Positions 32,677 through 42,320 of a stretch of 64,000 nucleotides of DNA are shown here, piece after piece (the first letter of the stretch is position 1; each line of letters opens with the position of its first letter). The position numbers and the translations under genes are program-made. Under the pieces are notes generated by a model, which worked only from the letters and a program-made list of their open reading frames with translations, was not told where the DNA came from and did not search any database. This DNA is from a virus, in the IMG/VR virus record IMGVR_UViG_3300042475_004124, positions 1 through 64,000 of that record, one strand, 5' to 3'.

Positions 32677-35403
32677 ATGAGCACCCCACTCACTACTAAT
32701 TCCACTAAAGTTTCTGCGGCAGCAGGCTCACCCTTAACTTCGGTTAAGTACGACCAGCCTATGCGCGTTTCCGAATTGGTCAGTAAGTCGCTATTAAACG
32801 ACTATACGTTCGTAGCAACTGTATTGGAAGTCAACCAGCAGTTGCAGTGCTACCGGCTTAGAGTGGCTGGCATGCCAGACATGGTCGGTGTGGCCCTGGA
32901 TCCCACCGGCAGCACTCATAGCTTTGCGACTAGAACCAGCTCTCTATACGGCGTAGGCAGTAGAGTCTTAGCGATGACTACTCCAGCGCTTGGAGTAAAC
33001 CAGGCTGTAATTCTGGGAGGTATATCTTCATACTTAGGAGAGAGCAATTCCCTAGGTAGTCCGGAGCTCATTGCGAATTCGCCTGTAGGCAGCTTCAGAG
33101 ACGACATATCAGACACTGGGCCTCTTAACTGCGTCTTCCATAACTTTAATGCAGGTAAACCTATTGATGCGTATCCTGGAGATACGACAGTACTTAATTC
33201 CTTTGGTTGCGGACTTTTTGTAGGTGCACTGCACGCATCCCTTGTATCCGGACTGGACTGCTCTGTGGAGTGCCACTACCTGGACTCCTTGGTAAGAGTC
33301 AGTGCATTTAATTATGAGCAGAATACGGCTGGTTCCGAAGTTCTTAAATTTGCCGATGTAGGAGACTATACCGAGGTCCGCAGACTTAATCCCTATGTCA
33401 TAGAGTCTTTGGGTGGAACCGAACAATACGGAGAAGCACCTAAAGCCGACGCTACAGACAGATCCTCCTATCCAGGCAAGGAAGCGATTACAGGCACGTA
33501 CAAGCCTCAGGAGGTCGATCAGATAGGCTGGTGGCGCTACTCTGAATTCGAGGGTTACTTAGGAAATCTCAAACTTAGCTTTGTAACGGTGCCAAAGCTT
33601 GAATCAGTACGGCTCGCTACTGCCTCCGATGAACAGGATGAAAACGGAGTATTCAGAGAGCACGTGGATACCTCCGGAGCCTACACGGTAGTTTCTGCCA
33701 AGTCTATTGCGTTTATAAAAGACTGCCTCATTCCTGTTCCCAGAGAGCAATATCGCCCCGACGACAGTCGTGGAGACGACGCCGAGACGGCTGAGCAGGC
33801 AAGATCTGAAAATGAGGTCAATGCAGCAGACGCAGTTATTACCGGCATTGAAGAAGAGCTGCCGCACGCATCTTTGTTGTATACAGCCGCCAGCTCCGAC
33901 CTTGCGGCATTCAAGAATCATAGGGCGACTCTTAATTTTAAAGAGCGCACCAATGACTGGACGTTTAAGGATATAGACGAAATAGACTTAGCGAACTTCA
34001 GGACCACGATAGATGGCTCAGGATTTGTGTCTGCCTCTAATGGCGTTAGCTCCGAACGAATGTTTGCAAAGCTTCCTCAGCTGGGCAAGCTGCAGATCAA
34101 TGCTCGTGAAGAGGCTAAGTACTTTGCATCCCGCGCAATGATAATGATGCACGAAGATGGGTCTATTCATCTTCAGGACGGCTACGGCTCCACAATAAGT
34201 ATGCGTGCGGGATCCATAGATATATCCTGCCCAGGAGACATCACCTTGCGAGCAGGTAGAAACGTGGTGTCGATGGCTGGAGACACCGTGTCTCATATAG
34301 CTGGAACGGACGTTGAGCTAAGTGCCAATATTGGCGACATACGGCTTCACGCCGATCGCAACGTGTCAGTTCTGGCAGGTAACGACGGAGCAGGAGGCAT
34401 TCTACTTGAGTCCAAGGCGGAGGCCACAAACGTCTTCCAGGAGGACGACGAGACCTTCAAGGATCCCAATAACAACAGCAATACCTATAAAGGTATTTGG
34501 TTTAAGGCGCCTAAATCCAGCGTTTGTAGCGTAGCCTCAGAGGTCTATATAGGCAATCAAACTAACAACTGTAGAGTGTATGTAGACTCTGGAAAGGCAG
34601 ACATAGTCACCAAGGGATCTCGAAGCATATCTCTGTCTGAGCAAGTGCTGTTTGTAACAAATGTCGACAACCCTGATGCAAGCACCAACTTTTTGCTTAC
34701 AAGCAGCGGAGTCGGAATGCAGACTGCAGGCGGATTCTTCATGCAGGGAAATAGCCTGCTGGCCTCCGGAAAAGACAGAGACATGCAGTTCCTGGTGAAG
34801 GGCTCCGGCGTATTCTCAAGAGGCATGACCTCTAGCTCCTATGCTGGAGTAAGTACTCAAATAGGAAAGCTGGAGGACTCCACTCTACAGGAATACGTAA
34901 AGACCATTCAAACCGCTATTTCAGATCAATCTGACGGCATTCAAGATTACGTACAGAGCCAACAGGAAATGCAGGAGCAGGTAGACTTGTCGGTAGTAGG
35001 TACGACGTCTAGCTCTCTCAAGAACCTCACCTTCTGCTACCCAGGCTCTGAGTTGCGGGGCATTCCGGATGACACTCAATTTGTAATGTTTGAAAGTGAT
35101 TGGCAGCAGACCTATCGTGCTCAAGGCGTAGGCAAGCCAATGATCTTCAAGGGCGTTGATCCTACGAAGCCCTCAGGAGCTGCCACTCCAGGAATTGGGG
35201 CAGATCGTAGCTACTTCTGGCCAGGCACAACAGCTCTGCTGGAAAAGTTTGGAAAAATGAATCCCGATTCGCGCTTTGTCGACGACAAGCTAAGATTCAA
35301 GAAGGATGGCTTCGATAAGCCTGTAACTCTAAGTAGTCAAGCCCAAAGCTTTGAGGGCAACTACACCATTATCGCTGAGAATAAAATTAGAACCAAGGAA
35401 TAA
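32677..35403 (+). CDS. Baseplate spike/tail-associated protein with beta-helix
   Basis: 908 residues. Residues ~55-125 resemble an OB-fold (VLEVNQQLQCYRLRVAGMPD, ..SRVLAMTTPALGVNQAVILG), as at the start of phage spike proteins. Residues ~487-568 have short repeats with regular hydrophobic spacing (DGSIHLQDGYGSTISMRAG, DITLRAGRNVVSMAGDTVSH, DIRLHADRNVSVLAGN), the pattern of the gp5/VgrG triple beta-helix. A helical region follows (~740-780). No lysozyme motif was seen. Likely the membrane-puncturing spike or its platform, in line with its place after the tube. Confidence 0.72.
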   Translation: MSTPLTTNSTKVSAAAGSPLTSVKYDQPMRVSELVSKSLLNDYTFVATVLEVNQQLQCYRLRVAGMPDMVGVALDPTGSTHSFATRTSSLYGVGSRVLAMTTPALGVNQAVILGGISSYLGESNSLGSPELIANSPVGSFRDDISDTGPLNCVFHNFNAGKPIDAYPGDTTVLNSFGCGLFVGALHASLVSGLDCSVECHYLDSLVRVSAFNYEQNTAGSEVLKFADVGDYTEVRRLNPYVIESLGGTEQYGEAPKADATDRSSYPGKEAITGTYKPQEVDQIGWWRYSEFEGYLGNLKLSFVTVPKLESVRLATASDEQDENGVFREHVDTSGAYTVVSAKSIAFIKDCLIPVPREQYRPDDSRGDDAETAEQARSENEVNAADAVITGIEEELPHASLLYTAASSDLAAFKNHRATLNFKERTNDWTFKDIDEIDLANFRTTIDGSGFVSASNGVSSERMFAKLPQLGKLQINAREEAKYFASRAMIMMHEDGSIHLQDGYGSTISMRAGSIDISCPGDITLRAGRNVVSMAGDTVSHIAGTDVELSANIGDIRLHADRNVSVLAGNDGAGGILLESKAEATNVFQEDDETFKDPNNNSNTYKGIWFKAPKSSVCSVASEVYIGNQTNNCRVYVDSGKADIVTKGSRSISLSEQVLFVTNVDNPDASTNFLLTSSGVGMQTAGGFFMQGNSLLASGKDRDMQFLVKGSGVFSRGMTSSSYAGVSTQIGKLEDSTLQEYVKTIQTAISDQSDGIQDYVQSQQEMQEQVDLSVVGTTSSSLKNLTFCYPGSELRGIPDDTQFVMFESDWQQTYRAQGVGKPMIFKGVDPTKPSGAATPGIGADRSYFWPGTTALLEKFGKMNPDSRFVDDKLRFKKDGFDKPVTLSSQAQSFEGNYTIIAENKIRTKE

Positions 35404-35405
35404 AC

Positions 35406-36197
35406 ATGGACTTCAAGGCCCTAAAGCCAGGTAAGATCTATAAGGCAGACGAGGCGGGAAACCTAGTTGAGGCTGATGCTCCACCAGAGCAGGTAGCCCC
35501 TGTGGCAGAGGATGATTTACCTCCAGATATGCGTCAGTCTGCTAAGCAGGCTCAGCAGAAGATTGAAGACTTAAGTGAAAATATAAAGCAGCTAAATGAA
35601 AATCTTCAGCAGGGTGCAAAGGTGCCCGAGCCGGATTTAGTCATTCCTGAGGAAGAGAAGATAAAGTTTCTTAAGTCTGTAGTGTCGAATAAGGCATACC
35701 GTCGTACATTTGAGTTATTTGGCGGCAAGGTTAAAGCTACATTTAAGACACTGTCGACTTCAGAGCTCGATGCTGTATCTGAAGCAATTGTAATTCAAAG
35801 CGGTAGAGTACCTTACTCCTCCATGATGGCTTTGGCAGGAGCGCACATGAGGTTCTGCCTAGCTGTATCTTTGTGCGAACTTCAGTTTGATTCTGAGGAC
35901 GGCATTAACCTCAAGTCATATTCAAACGTCTTCGATATGTATCCTAGCGTACCTAAAAAAGAAACTTTCTTTGTTAAGGACTCCGCAGGAAACATGCAGA
36001 AGAAGGAGGCCTCGGTATACGGCTCTCCTGGACAAAAAGTACTTTGGGCTGCCGTAGATAAATTTGCAGACATAAGCACTCCTCTATATAACGTACTTTT
36101 CGAGAAGTATCAAAGATTCGACTCGGAAGTCCTGCAGATGACCAAGGAGACAGCGGATGCAAATTTTTTTCCAAATGGGGCCGATGGTCCCTACTGA
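35406..36197 (+). CDS. Tail assembly chaperone, short form
   Basis: 263 residues, immediately upstream of the tape measure gene with a second frame downstream, the usual arrangement of tail assembly chaperones. The N-terminus is acidic and Pro-rich, then a coiled coil (AKQAQQKIEDLSENIKQLNE, residues ~47-72), then a globular helical part (TFKTLSTSELDAVSEAIVIQ). Near its end, positions 36161-36167 read A AAT TTT in frame, a canonical -1 slippery site. This entry is the zero-frame product ending FFPNGADGPY. Confidence 0.82.
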   Translation: MDFKALKPGKIYKADEAGNLVEADAPPEQVAPVAEDDLPPDMRQSAKQAQQKIEDLSENIKQLNENLQQGAKVPEPDLVIPEEEKIKFLKSVVSNKAYRRTFELFGGKVKATFKTLSTSELDAVSEAIVIQSGRVPYSSMMALAGAHMRFCLAVSLCELQFDSEDGINLKSYSNVFDMYPSVPKKETFFVKDSAGNMQKKEASVYGSPGQKVLWAAVDKFADISTPLYNVLFEKYQRFDSEVLQMTKETADANFFPNGADGPY

Positions 36198-36514
36198 TTC
36201 TTGACGCATATCAAAATGCTCTTTATAGCCATGCACCAGATGGCAGCGTTTTGGGAGTAGCCAGAGAGAATGTTTTATTGGCCTTTAGATCCTATCTAAG
36301 GCAGCGAGAATTGGCTGCAGTCGTATTGGACAACAGACGGGCGATAGTAGCTGCGGGCATCTACGAAAGCCCCCTGGAGCCATTAAACACGGCTACGTCT
36401 GAATACCTGGACAAGGTGGATTATTCAATAGATCTGACTATTCGCAAACAGCAGCAGACTAACGAGGAGCTTTATGAAGAGTGGAAGGCGCTTTTTGGTA
36501 AAATAGACGAATAG
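35406..36514 (+). CDS. Tail assembly chaperone, -1 frameshift fusion
   Basis: The predicted long form reads zero frame through AAT TTT (residue 254), then continues in the -1 frame from 36167 to the stop at 36512-36514, giving about 369 residues. The -1 frame has no stop from 36161 to 36514, and the extension (FSKWGRWSLLILDAYQNALY... to ..EWKALFGKIDE) is helical and charged. This corresponds to the G/G-T system of lambda and its analogues in other tailed phages, where both forms escort the tape measure protein. The downstream part has only a TTG at 36251 and no ribosome binding site, so separate translation is unlikely. Confidence 0.8.
36161..36167 (+). other. Programmed -1 ribosomal frameshift site A AAT TTT
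   Basis: It fits X XXY YYZ (X = A, Y = T) in the zero frame of gene 35406. The T-run extends to 36170. It lies 28 nt before the zero-frame stop. I did not find an obvious strong stem-loop at the usual 5-9 nt downstream. Confidence 0.8.
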
Positions 36515-36521
36515 CGTATCT

Positions 36522-39467
36522 ATGAACGATCCCTTCTCAAATCCTCTGCAGGCATATCAGCTGCAAAATAGAGCCATGATGGCTCAAATTGCCAGCCAAC
36601 TCCAGGCAAATATGCAAATGTCTGGTAGCAATGTGCCATTGGCCAATACGACTTATCTTGGTCCGCAGCCATTTACGAGTCCAACAATGTTTGGACAATT
36701 TAGCAATATTGTAGGGTCTATGTTTGGGCCAGAGGCCGGCGCCATGACTCAGATGGCCGGAGGACTGGTCACTTCTCCTGGCTTACGAGGAATGTTCGGA
36801 CCTATATCAGGCGCGGTGTCGTCCATGATGTCTTCCATGCCAATCGGCGGAGGAGATGCAGGAGCGTTCATGTATGCGCAACTGCAAGGACGATTAGGCA
36901 AGTCCATTCCTCGTGCTCTCAGCATGCCTGCCGACTTTTCAAGCCAAGCCGCCATAGATCTGTACAACGAAGAGCTTGCGCAGACTCGAGAATACTTAAA
37001 GTACTCCAATACTAATTTCGGAGTCCCGCTACAGAGATTTGAACAGCAGGGCGAAGGCTACAATCTAGGAGTACAGCTGGCCAATGTAAATGCTTTGTCT
37101 GGCGAGGGATCTCGCTTCAAAGGCGTATTCGATCTGTTCACTGCGGCAACAGGTCAGAGCATAGCTGATCCTGAGCTTCAGCCGCTAATGGAGCTGGCAA
37201 GACAGAACACTCCCGAGGCAGCCAAGAAAGCGAATGAGCTGCTTAATAACAATCCTGCATTAAAGCGCAAAGCGCAGACCATACTTAACACGGCTACAAA
37301 TGCCGCAAATCTTGGCAATCTTGCCATGACAGTATCGTCGATGATTCCAGCAGGAACCATGGGCGGCGCCGAAGCAGGAGCGATGGCCGGCCTTGGCGAC
37401 ATGTTGATGGGGATTACTGGATTGGATAGAAATCCAATGCAGTTTACCTCAGCGGCAACACAATCTCTCTCAATGATGGGCGCTTTGGGAACGGCTACCT
37501 TTGAGGAAAACGGCAAACGTGTATTCACGTTGGATCGCATCGCCGCAGGACTTACCTCTCAACTTGAATCCGAAGGTGGTCCATATTCCGGTCTGCGTAG
37601 AATGGGTGCAAGCAAGTCCGGGCAGCTAATGCAGGAGCTTACTCGTTCTGGGCTGCTTAGCTCAAGTGGAGTAGATCTCTTTGGTGCCATAAAGCCAGAA
37701 GACGTAAAGAGACTAGAAGACGGCATAGCACGACAGCTTGAAGGCTTTAGCGCCGTCGTAGAGGCCGGTAAGCGCATGGGCATGCAGGTTAATGAGATAA
37801 CTCAGTCCATGCAGAGCATTTATGGTGGAAGATTTGGCGAGGAGCTGGCTAATGCCGCAGGCCGGGAATTCTCCAGACTAAAGGCAGGATTTACCGGACC
37901 TGTGGATGCCCGTACTGAGGAATTCCTGCAGGCCGAGGCTCAGCGAAAGGCTGGAGCTTCCATGATGCAGCAAGTTGAGCAGGCGGTTCAAATAGGCAGG
38001 TTCGCAGGACAAGATGCCCGTGGATCCATGGCCGTATTGCAGACTGCAGCGCAGCTAGCTCAGGACATGGGCCTGGGAGGATCGGCAGGAATCGCAATGG
38101 GCACGGCCGCCATGTCTCGTGTAGCTCTATCCAGAACCATGGGAACGCCTATGACTATGGATCAAGCTTTGGCATTATCGAGAGACATCGCTGCGAAGGG
38201 AATGGAGAATCCGTCTGTACAGGCGTTTGCCTCGTTGCAGTTGGCTAGAAATGCCGGCGTAGTCTCCGAGCAGGAGATTCAATCTTTTGTAAATGACTTC
38301 CGTGCCGGGCGAGACATTGATCCAGGGGCGGTCAATCAGCTGTTGGCCAGCAAGCAGGGAATAAACCTGGCGGCATTTACCGGTCGAGAAGCCGTGGCTG
38401 CAGGAATGTCCATGTCGATGAACGATATCAATAGGTTCTATGCGCAAAACGAGAACGTAAGCGTTACCGGAGCCGTAAAGCGCGCCTTTACCGAACAAGG
38501 TGTGGACATAGAGAAGGTAGTTGCCGACATGACCACGGCAGGCGGCTCTGAGCTGATGTCGGCATTTGGAATGACTGCCGATCAGATCAAGGCCATGGAC
38601 TTTACTCAGTTTGCAGCTGCCTTTAATAAGCTGGACAGCCAGCAGGCCAGAGTAGATCTCTTGAACAAGCTGGAGACCTCTGGGGCATTAAGACCTGAGG
38701 TCAAGAACGCCATGCTGTCCAATCTTGGCGAGCGCATGGATCGTTTCGGCTTAGCTTCCGACAAGGGAACTATGCGCACTGCACGCATACGCCAAGCCGA
38801 AGAGGCGGAGCGTGCTAGAAATGGCGGAATGACCAGCATGGAGATAACCGCTACTGCTATTACTGAGAATCAGAGAATGCTGAATGACGTATTCAAGTCG
38901 GATAGCAGCATGCAGAATGTGTTATCCCAAGGCCTTAAGCAGATACGAGACAGCAAGATAGCGGAAAAGGTAAAGGGCGGAATGTCTCAACAAGAGGCAG
39001 AGACCGCAGTCGATCAGGACGGCTTCTCATTCACTGAGCTACTACAGTCCGCCAGCGGAGTTACCGATCCCGGCATGAGAAAGGCCGTTCAGGAGTCGTT
39101 GGCCAATATAGACTCAGATTTAGCTGCGGCAAAGAGCTCGGGAGATACCGCCAGACTACAGATTCTTGAGCGCCAGAAGGCAGACATGACTGCCTTTAAT
39201 CAAATCTTGGAAACAAAGGATCCCGCCGAACGAGCCAAGAAGATAGAGACGCTTCGAACTGAGGTAGAGCGGGACATAATGAACAAAGACAAGGTCGAGC
39301 GGGAGAAGATGACTGAGCAGCAGAAGCAGACGGATGAAGCGCAAAAAGCAACACTGACTTCTGCTAAGACTATGGTCGATCTCCTGGCAGTCAATAGACT
39401 GATGGCAAGCTCGATGAGCTCTACCGCAGAATCTCTAAAGAGCCTTGATACGAAGGTGAGTGCATAA
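36522..39467 (+). CDS. Tape measure protein
   Basis: 981 residues, the largest protein in the window, directly after the frameshifted chaperone. It is almost wholly helical, rich in Ala, Gln, Met and Gly, with an N-terminal hydrophobic region (residues ~55-115, GAMTQMAGGLVTSPGLRGMF, GPISGAVSSMMSSM) and a charged coiled-coil C-terminus (ERAKKIETLRTEVERDIMNK). No lytic transglycosylase or peptidase motif was visible. By the ~1.5 angstrom per residue rule for tape measures, it would set a tail near 150 nm. A GTAAAATA element lies 17 nt upstream of ATG. Confidence 0.8.
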   Translation: MNDPFSNPLQAYQLQNRAMMAQIASQLQANMQMSGSNVPLANTTYLGPQPFTSPTMFGQFSNIVGSMFGPEAGAMTQMAGGLVTSPGLRGMFGPISGAVSSMMSSMPIGGGDAGAFMYAQLQGRLGKSIPRALSMPADFSSQAAIDLYNEELAQTREYLKYSNTNFGVPLQRFEQQGEGYNLGVQLANVNALSGEGSRFKGVFDLFTAATGQSIADPELQPLMELARQNTPEAAKKANELLNNNPALKRKAQTILNTATNAANLGNLAMTVSSMIPAGTMGGAEAGAMAGLGDMLMGITGLDRNPMQFTSAATQSLSMMGALGTATFEENGKRVFTLDRIAAGLTSQLESEGGPYSGLRRMGASKSGQLMQELTRSGLLSSSGVDLFGAIKPEDVKRLEDGIARQLEGFSAVVEAGKRMGMQVNEITQSMQSIYGGRFGEELANAAGREFSRLKAGFTGPVDARTEEFLQAEAQRKAGASMMQQVEQAVQIGRFAGQDARGSMAVLQTAAQLAQDMGLGGSAGIAMGTAAMSRVALSRTMGTPMTMDQALALSRDIAAKGMENPSVQAFASLQLARNAGVVSEQEIQSFVNDFRAGRDIDPGAVNQLLASKQGINLAAFTGREAVAAGMSMSMNDINRFYAQNENVSVTGAVKRAFTEQGVDIEKVVADMTTAGGSELMSAFGMTADQIKAMDFTQFAAAFNKLDSQQARVDLLNKLETSGALRPEVKNAMLSNLGERMDRFGLASDKGTMRTARIRQAEEAERARNGGMTSMEITATAITENQRMLNDVFKSDSSMQNVLSQGLKQIRDSKIAEKVKGGMSQQEAETAVDQDGFSFTELLQSASGVTDPGMRKAVQESLANIDSDLAAAKSSGDTARLQILERQKADMTAFNQILETKDPAERAKKIETLRTEVERDIMNKDKVEREKMTEQQKQTDEAQKATLTSAKTMVDLLAVNRLMASSMSSTAESLKSLDTKVSA

Positions 39468-39955
39468 TGCCTGATCTATTTGCACGTTCTAGCGGTGCCG
39501 TAGTACATATAGACGGCGCGACTCCAGGGCAGATGTCTAACATCGAACTCACTGGAAAAGCGGCACTTGTAAATAACAGTGTCGACATACTCATAAGCTC
39601 AGTTGCAGTAAGCCAGCAGATCAAGGTGGCATACTTCAGCACTCTGGGAGACTCTCTGTACATCTATCCTCTTGGCAACGAGATGTCCAAGGCGATCATA
39701 ACGGGAATGGCTTTGCCTGCATCCGTGTGCACCGGAGGAACCAGAGATTACAGCGCAGCACAAAAGGTCATAGACTTCTACAACAATAATAAGGCTTCTA
39801 ATTTTTCTGCAGTTCAGACTCCGGTAAAGCTGCAGATAATGCCCGTGGTTCTAGAAGGCTTTATAGAAGGCATGACTTTGGAAATTGGCAGCTCTCCCGC
39901 AGAGTTCGGATTTGCAAAGTTCAGCATCACCATGTCCATCATTCCCAGTAAATAA
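39467..39955 (+). CDS. Distal tail/tube-like baseplate protein
   Basis: 162 residues, ATG overlapping the tape measure stop (TAATG). Beta-rich with tube-like phrases (AVSQQIKVAYFSTLGDSLYI, VLEGFIEGMTLEIGSSPAEF, FAKFSITMSIIPSK). Small tube-fold proteins that start the tail tube on the hub are usually encoded just after the tape measure. Assignment is by position and fold-type composition. Confidence 0.6.
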   Translation: MPDLFARSSGAVVHIDGATPGQMSNIELTGKAALVNNSVDILISSVAVSQQIKVAYFSTLGDSLYIYPLGNEMSKAIITGMALPASVCTGGTRDYSAAQKVIDFYNNNKASNFSAVQTPVKLQIMPVVLEGFIEGMTLEIGSSPAEFGFAKFSITMSIIPSK

Positions 39956-39957
39956 AC

Positions 39958-40695
39958 ATGCTGTTTTACTCAAGCTCCAATCCTGTTCCTGCTGATGCTC
40001 CGTTTGCAAAGCTGTTAGCAAACCGCCAGGACCTGGCTTTTGTGCCAGGTATTCCGGCAATTGCAGATTCAGTGCCATTGGCATACAGCGCAGATTACGA
40101 GGCTGCAGCAAAATTGCTTGGCCTGGATTCTACGGATCCGGAGTTTGTGGCCCGCAGAGTTAGGCATCTGTCCTTCATAATTAGAAACAGCAAATTTGCT
40201 GACAAGATAAACTGGCGCTCCTATTTGGAGTCAGTTGATGAGCTTATGCCTATATTCGAGGACGCCATAGGTGTCGTCGTTAATCAGGCCTCTCAGTACA
40301 TAAAGTACTCGTCGATTATTACTGGAACGGCGGATCCCTTTGGAAACATGTGGAGAGTTTCCGTCACTGGTACTTTTCCAAACCTTACGTTTAGCGTCAA
40401 CGGAATGCAGGCTGCCAGCTTCTCTTCGACGCTAAATCATACGGCAGTTGGAACTTCTGGCTACGCAATGGCGTTTACGTGCAGTGCAGGTACCGGAGAC
40501 GAAGTATCATTCTCTGCCACTGTTCGTACTCCTTATTCCGGCGATTGCATGCCTATATACTCCGCAATACTCTCTAAGCCAGATCTGGTATCCCGAATCA
40601 CTGCAAACAAATTAGAATACAGCGACGCTATTCTGAATGGCACCATCATCGAAGATGCCATTGCCGCTTTTATTCTTGCTATCAACGAAATCTAA
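39958..40695 (+). CDS. Baseplate protein, unknown type
   Basis: 245 residues between a tube-like protein and the hub. N-terminal helical region (APFAKLLANRQDLAFVPG, YEAAAKLLGLDSTDPEFVAR), then a beta section (MWRVSVTGTFPNLTFSVNGM) and a C-terminal helix (IIEDAIAAFILAINEI). The stop and next ATG overlap (TAATG). Likely a baseplate component; no confident homologue. Confidence 0.6.
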   Translation: MLFYSSSNPVPADAPFAKLLANRQDLAFVPGIPAIADSVPLAYSADYEAAAKLLGLDSTDPEFVARRVRHLSFIIRNSKFADKINWRSYLESVDELMPIFEDAIGVVVNQASQYIKYSSIITGTADPFGNMWRVSVTGTFPNLTFSVNGMQAASFSSTLNHTAVGTSGYAMAFTCSAGTGDEVSFSATVRTPYSGDCMPIYSAILSKPDLVSRITANKLEYSDAILNGTIIEDAIAAFILAINEI

Positions 40696-42311
40696 TGGCC
40701 AATACTCCAAGCACTCTCAGCGCCAAGCATGCCGCCTACAAGGTCTCGGTAGACCTGGAGGTAAATGGCAAGACTGTGCCTGTGGTGGAGGCAGTGGTCG
40801 AGTTTGTACTTAATCAAATTCCCATCGCTAGAGTAGTTGTGCCGTCAGGAATCACGTTTAATAACGCAAACGCGTCGGGCGGAAACCAACTTCTGGACCC
40901 GCAGGACCTTACCGGCAGAAAGTCGGCAAAGCTCAGAGTTAAGGGTTCTGGAAAGCCGCATCCAAACGGCTCGAAGGCTACTCCACAAGGAGATGGCGAA
41001 TGGGTATTGTTTGACGGATACGTGCTGTCAAGTTCAGCGGATTTCAGCACTACTGGAGTGGCTACCACCGTTGTACTAGTGCACTGGATGTACGATCTGG
41101 ACCTGGCTTCATTTGCATCTGGCGACTTCGACAAAAACGCACCTGACTCCTGGTTTACCGTTCAAGACTCTTCTTTGCCGAACAAAGACCATGTCCAGCC
41201 TACATACATAGGTCAGGGGCAGGTGGTAGCAGACAGTGCCTATGTGTCGCAGGATTGGTGGGAGGACATCATTAGGCCTGCGGCAATATACAAGGCAGGT
41301 CAGCCTCTGAGGAGATTCCGAACTAGCGATACTCCTTCAAACAACGGGGCAGCCATTGCCGCCATGGAGAGAATATACTCCAAAGGCAAGATGAAGCTTA
41401 ACTCCAAGGCCTCTAGTGCGTTGGGGTCGGCAACTCTGGTCACCCACGCCATAAATGATTTAGTCGGAACCGTGATATTTACCGGCAGCGGTGGAAGCAG
41501 CGCTTTTGAGAAATTTGTTTCTTTATCGTCTGCTTTTGGCGCCGTGCTGGCTCCAAGAGTAGATGAGTGCCTGATGATGTCCTACAACCCACTCGCTCCA
41601 GTGGACGTCTTTATTCCGGACTCGGAGTGCGACTTTGGAGGCAGTTCTGCAAATCCTGCACAGCTACCTATAGGTGCAATCATGTACGGTGGAGGCACAG
41701 GCTCTTCCATTGTAAACATCGACAAGAGCGTAGTTGAGGGCAACTTCACAGGTCAATACGTGGCTCCATTTCAAGGCAAGGTGGATGGAGGTCCGTTTAT
41801 AGTGTTTCCGACCCCAGAGTATTTAAGCAACGTTAGAGGTAGCCAAGTCCCCGATGGGCAGTTTAAGTCCCAGGTAGGCATAGTGCCGATTACCAGCCCC
41901 AAGGCTCCAAATACGAACGCTACTCAGCAATCTGTACCAAAGGGTTTTGCGGACGAACTAGCCAAGTCATACTACTTCTCCAAGGTGTTCTCTACCAAGA
42001 CTCAGGACGTAATGTGCGGATTTAGACTTGATGTAGCTCCTGGGGATTGCGTAAAGATTTACCGCTCCGCTGGTTCTGCGTCAGGAGCAAACGTATCAGG
42101 ACTGGCTAAAAATTGGATAAAGCGCGGCATTGTAGAAGCCGTTACGTATACCCTCTCAGCAGCATCCAATAAAATAATGACCTCCTATAGATTGCGGCAT
42201 TTAATGGAAAGTCAGGATTTAGATATGTTTGGAGTGTCTGATTCTGGCGAGCCTGCAGGATTATTTCTAAACAAGCCAACCAATGCTGAATCTCCGTTGA
42301 AAAAAGTGTAA
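40695..42311 (+). CDS. Baseplate hub protein (gp27/gpD-like)
   Basis: 538 residues. The N-terminal beta domain (YKVSVDLEVNGKTVPVVEAV, EWVLFDGYVLSSSADFSTTG) and later segments (DCVKIYRSAGSASGANVSGL) follow the pattern of hub proteins of contractile tails, which join tube, spike and wedges. The 42-kb position between tape measure and wedge genes fits. The last codons contain the GTGTAAAATA element before the sigma-like gene. Confidence 0.65.
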   Translation: MANTPSTLSAKHAAYKVSVDLEVNGKTVPVVEAVVEFVLNQIPIARVVVPSGITFNNANASGGNQLLDPQDLTGRKSAKLRVKGSGKPHPNGSKATPQGDGEWVLFDGYVLSSSADFSTTGVATTVVLVHWMYDLDLASFASGDFDKNAPDSWFTVQDSSLPNKDHVQPTYIGQGQVVADSAYVSQDWWEDIIRPAAIYKAGQPLRRFRTSDTPSNNGAAIAAMERIYSKGKMKLNSKASSALGSATLVTHAINDLVGTVIFTGSGGSSAFEKFVSLSSAFGAVLAPRVDECLMMSYNPLAPVDVFIPDSECDFGGSSANPAQLPIGAIMYGGGTGSSIVNIDKSVVEGNFTGQYVAPFQGKVDGGPFIVFPTPEYLSNVRGSQVPDGQFKSQVGIVPITSPKAPNTNATQQSVPKGFADELAKSYYFSKVFSTKTQDVMCGFRLDVAPGDCVKIYRSAGSASGANVSGLAKNWIKRGIVEAVTYTLSAASNKIMTSYRLRHLMESQDLDMFGVSDSGEPAGLFLNKPTNAESPLKKV

Positions 42312-42314
42312 AAT
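42309..42314 (+). promoter_or_regulatory. Promoter-like GTGTAAAATAG element before sigma-like gene
   Basis: TAAAAT ends 6 nt before ATG 42321, overlapping the hub stop. Similar GTAAAATA strings lie before genes 8305 (TAAAAT 8290-8295), 36522 (36499-36504) and 46897 (46868-46873). Confidence 0.35.
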
Positions 42315-42320
42315 AGCCTT

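Noticed and set aside
36251-36514. Separate gene from the TTG at 36251
   Set aside because: No ribosome binding site and in frame with the -1 frameshift product.
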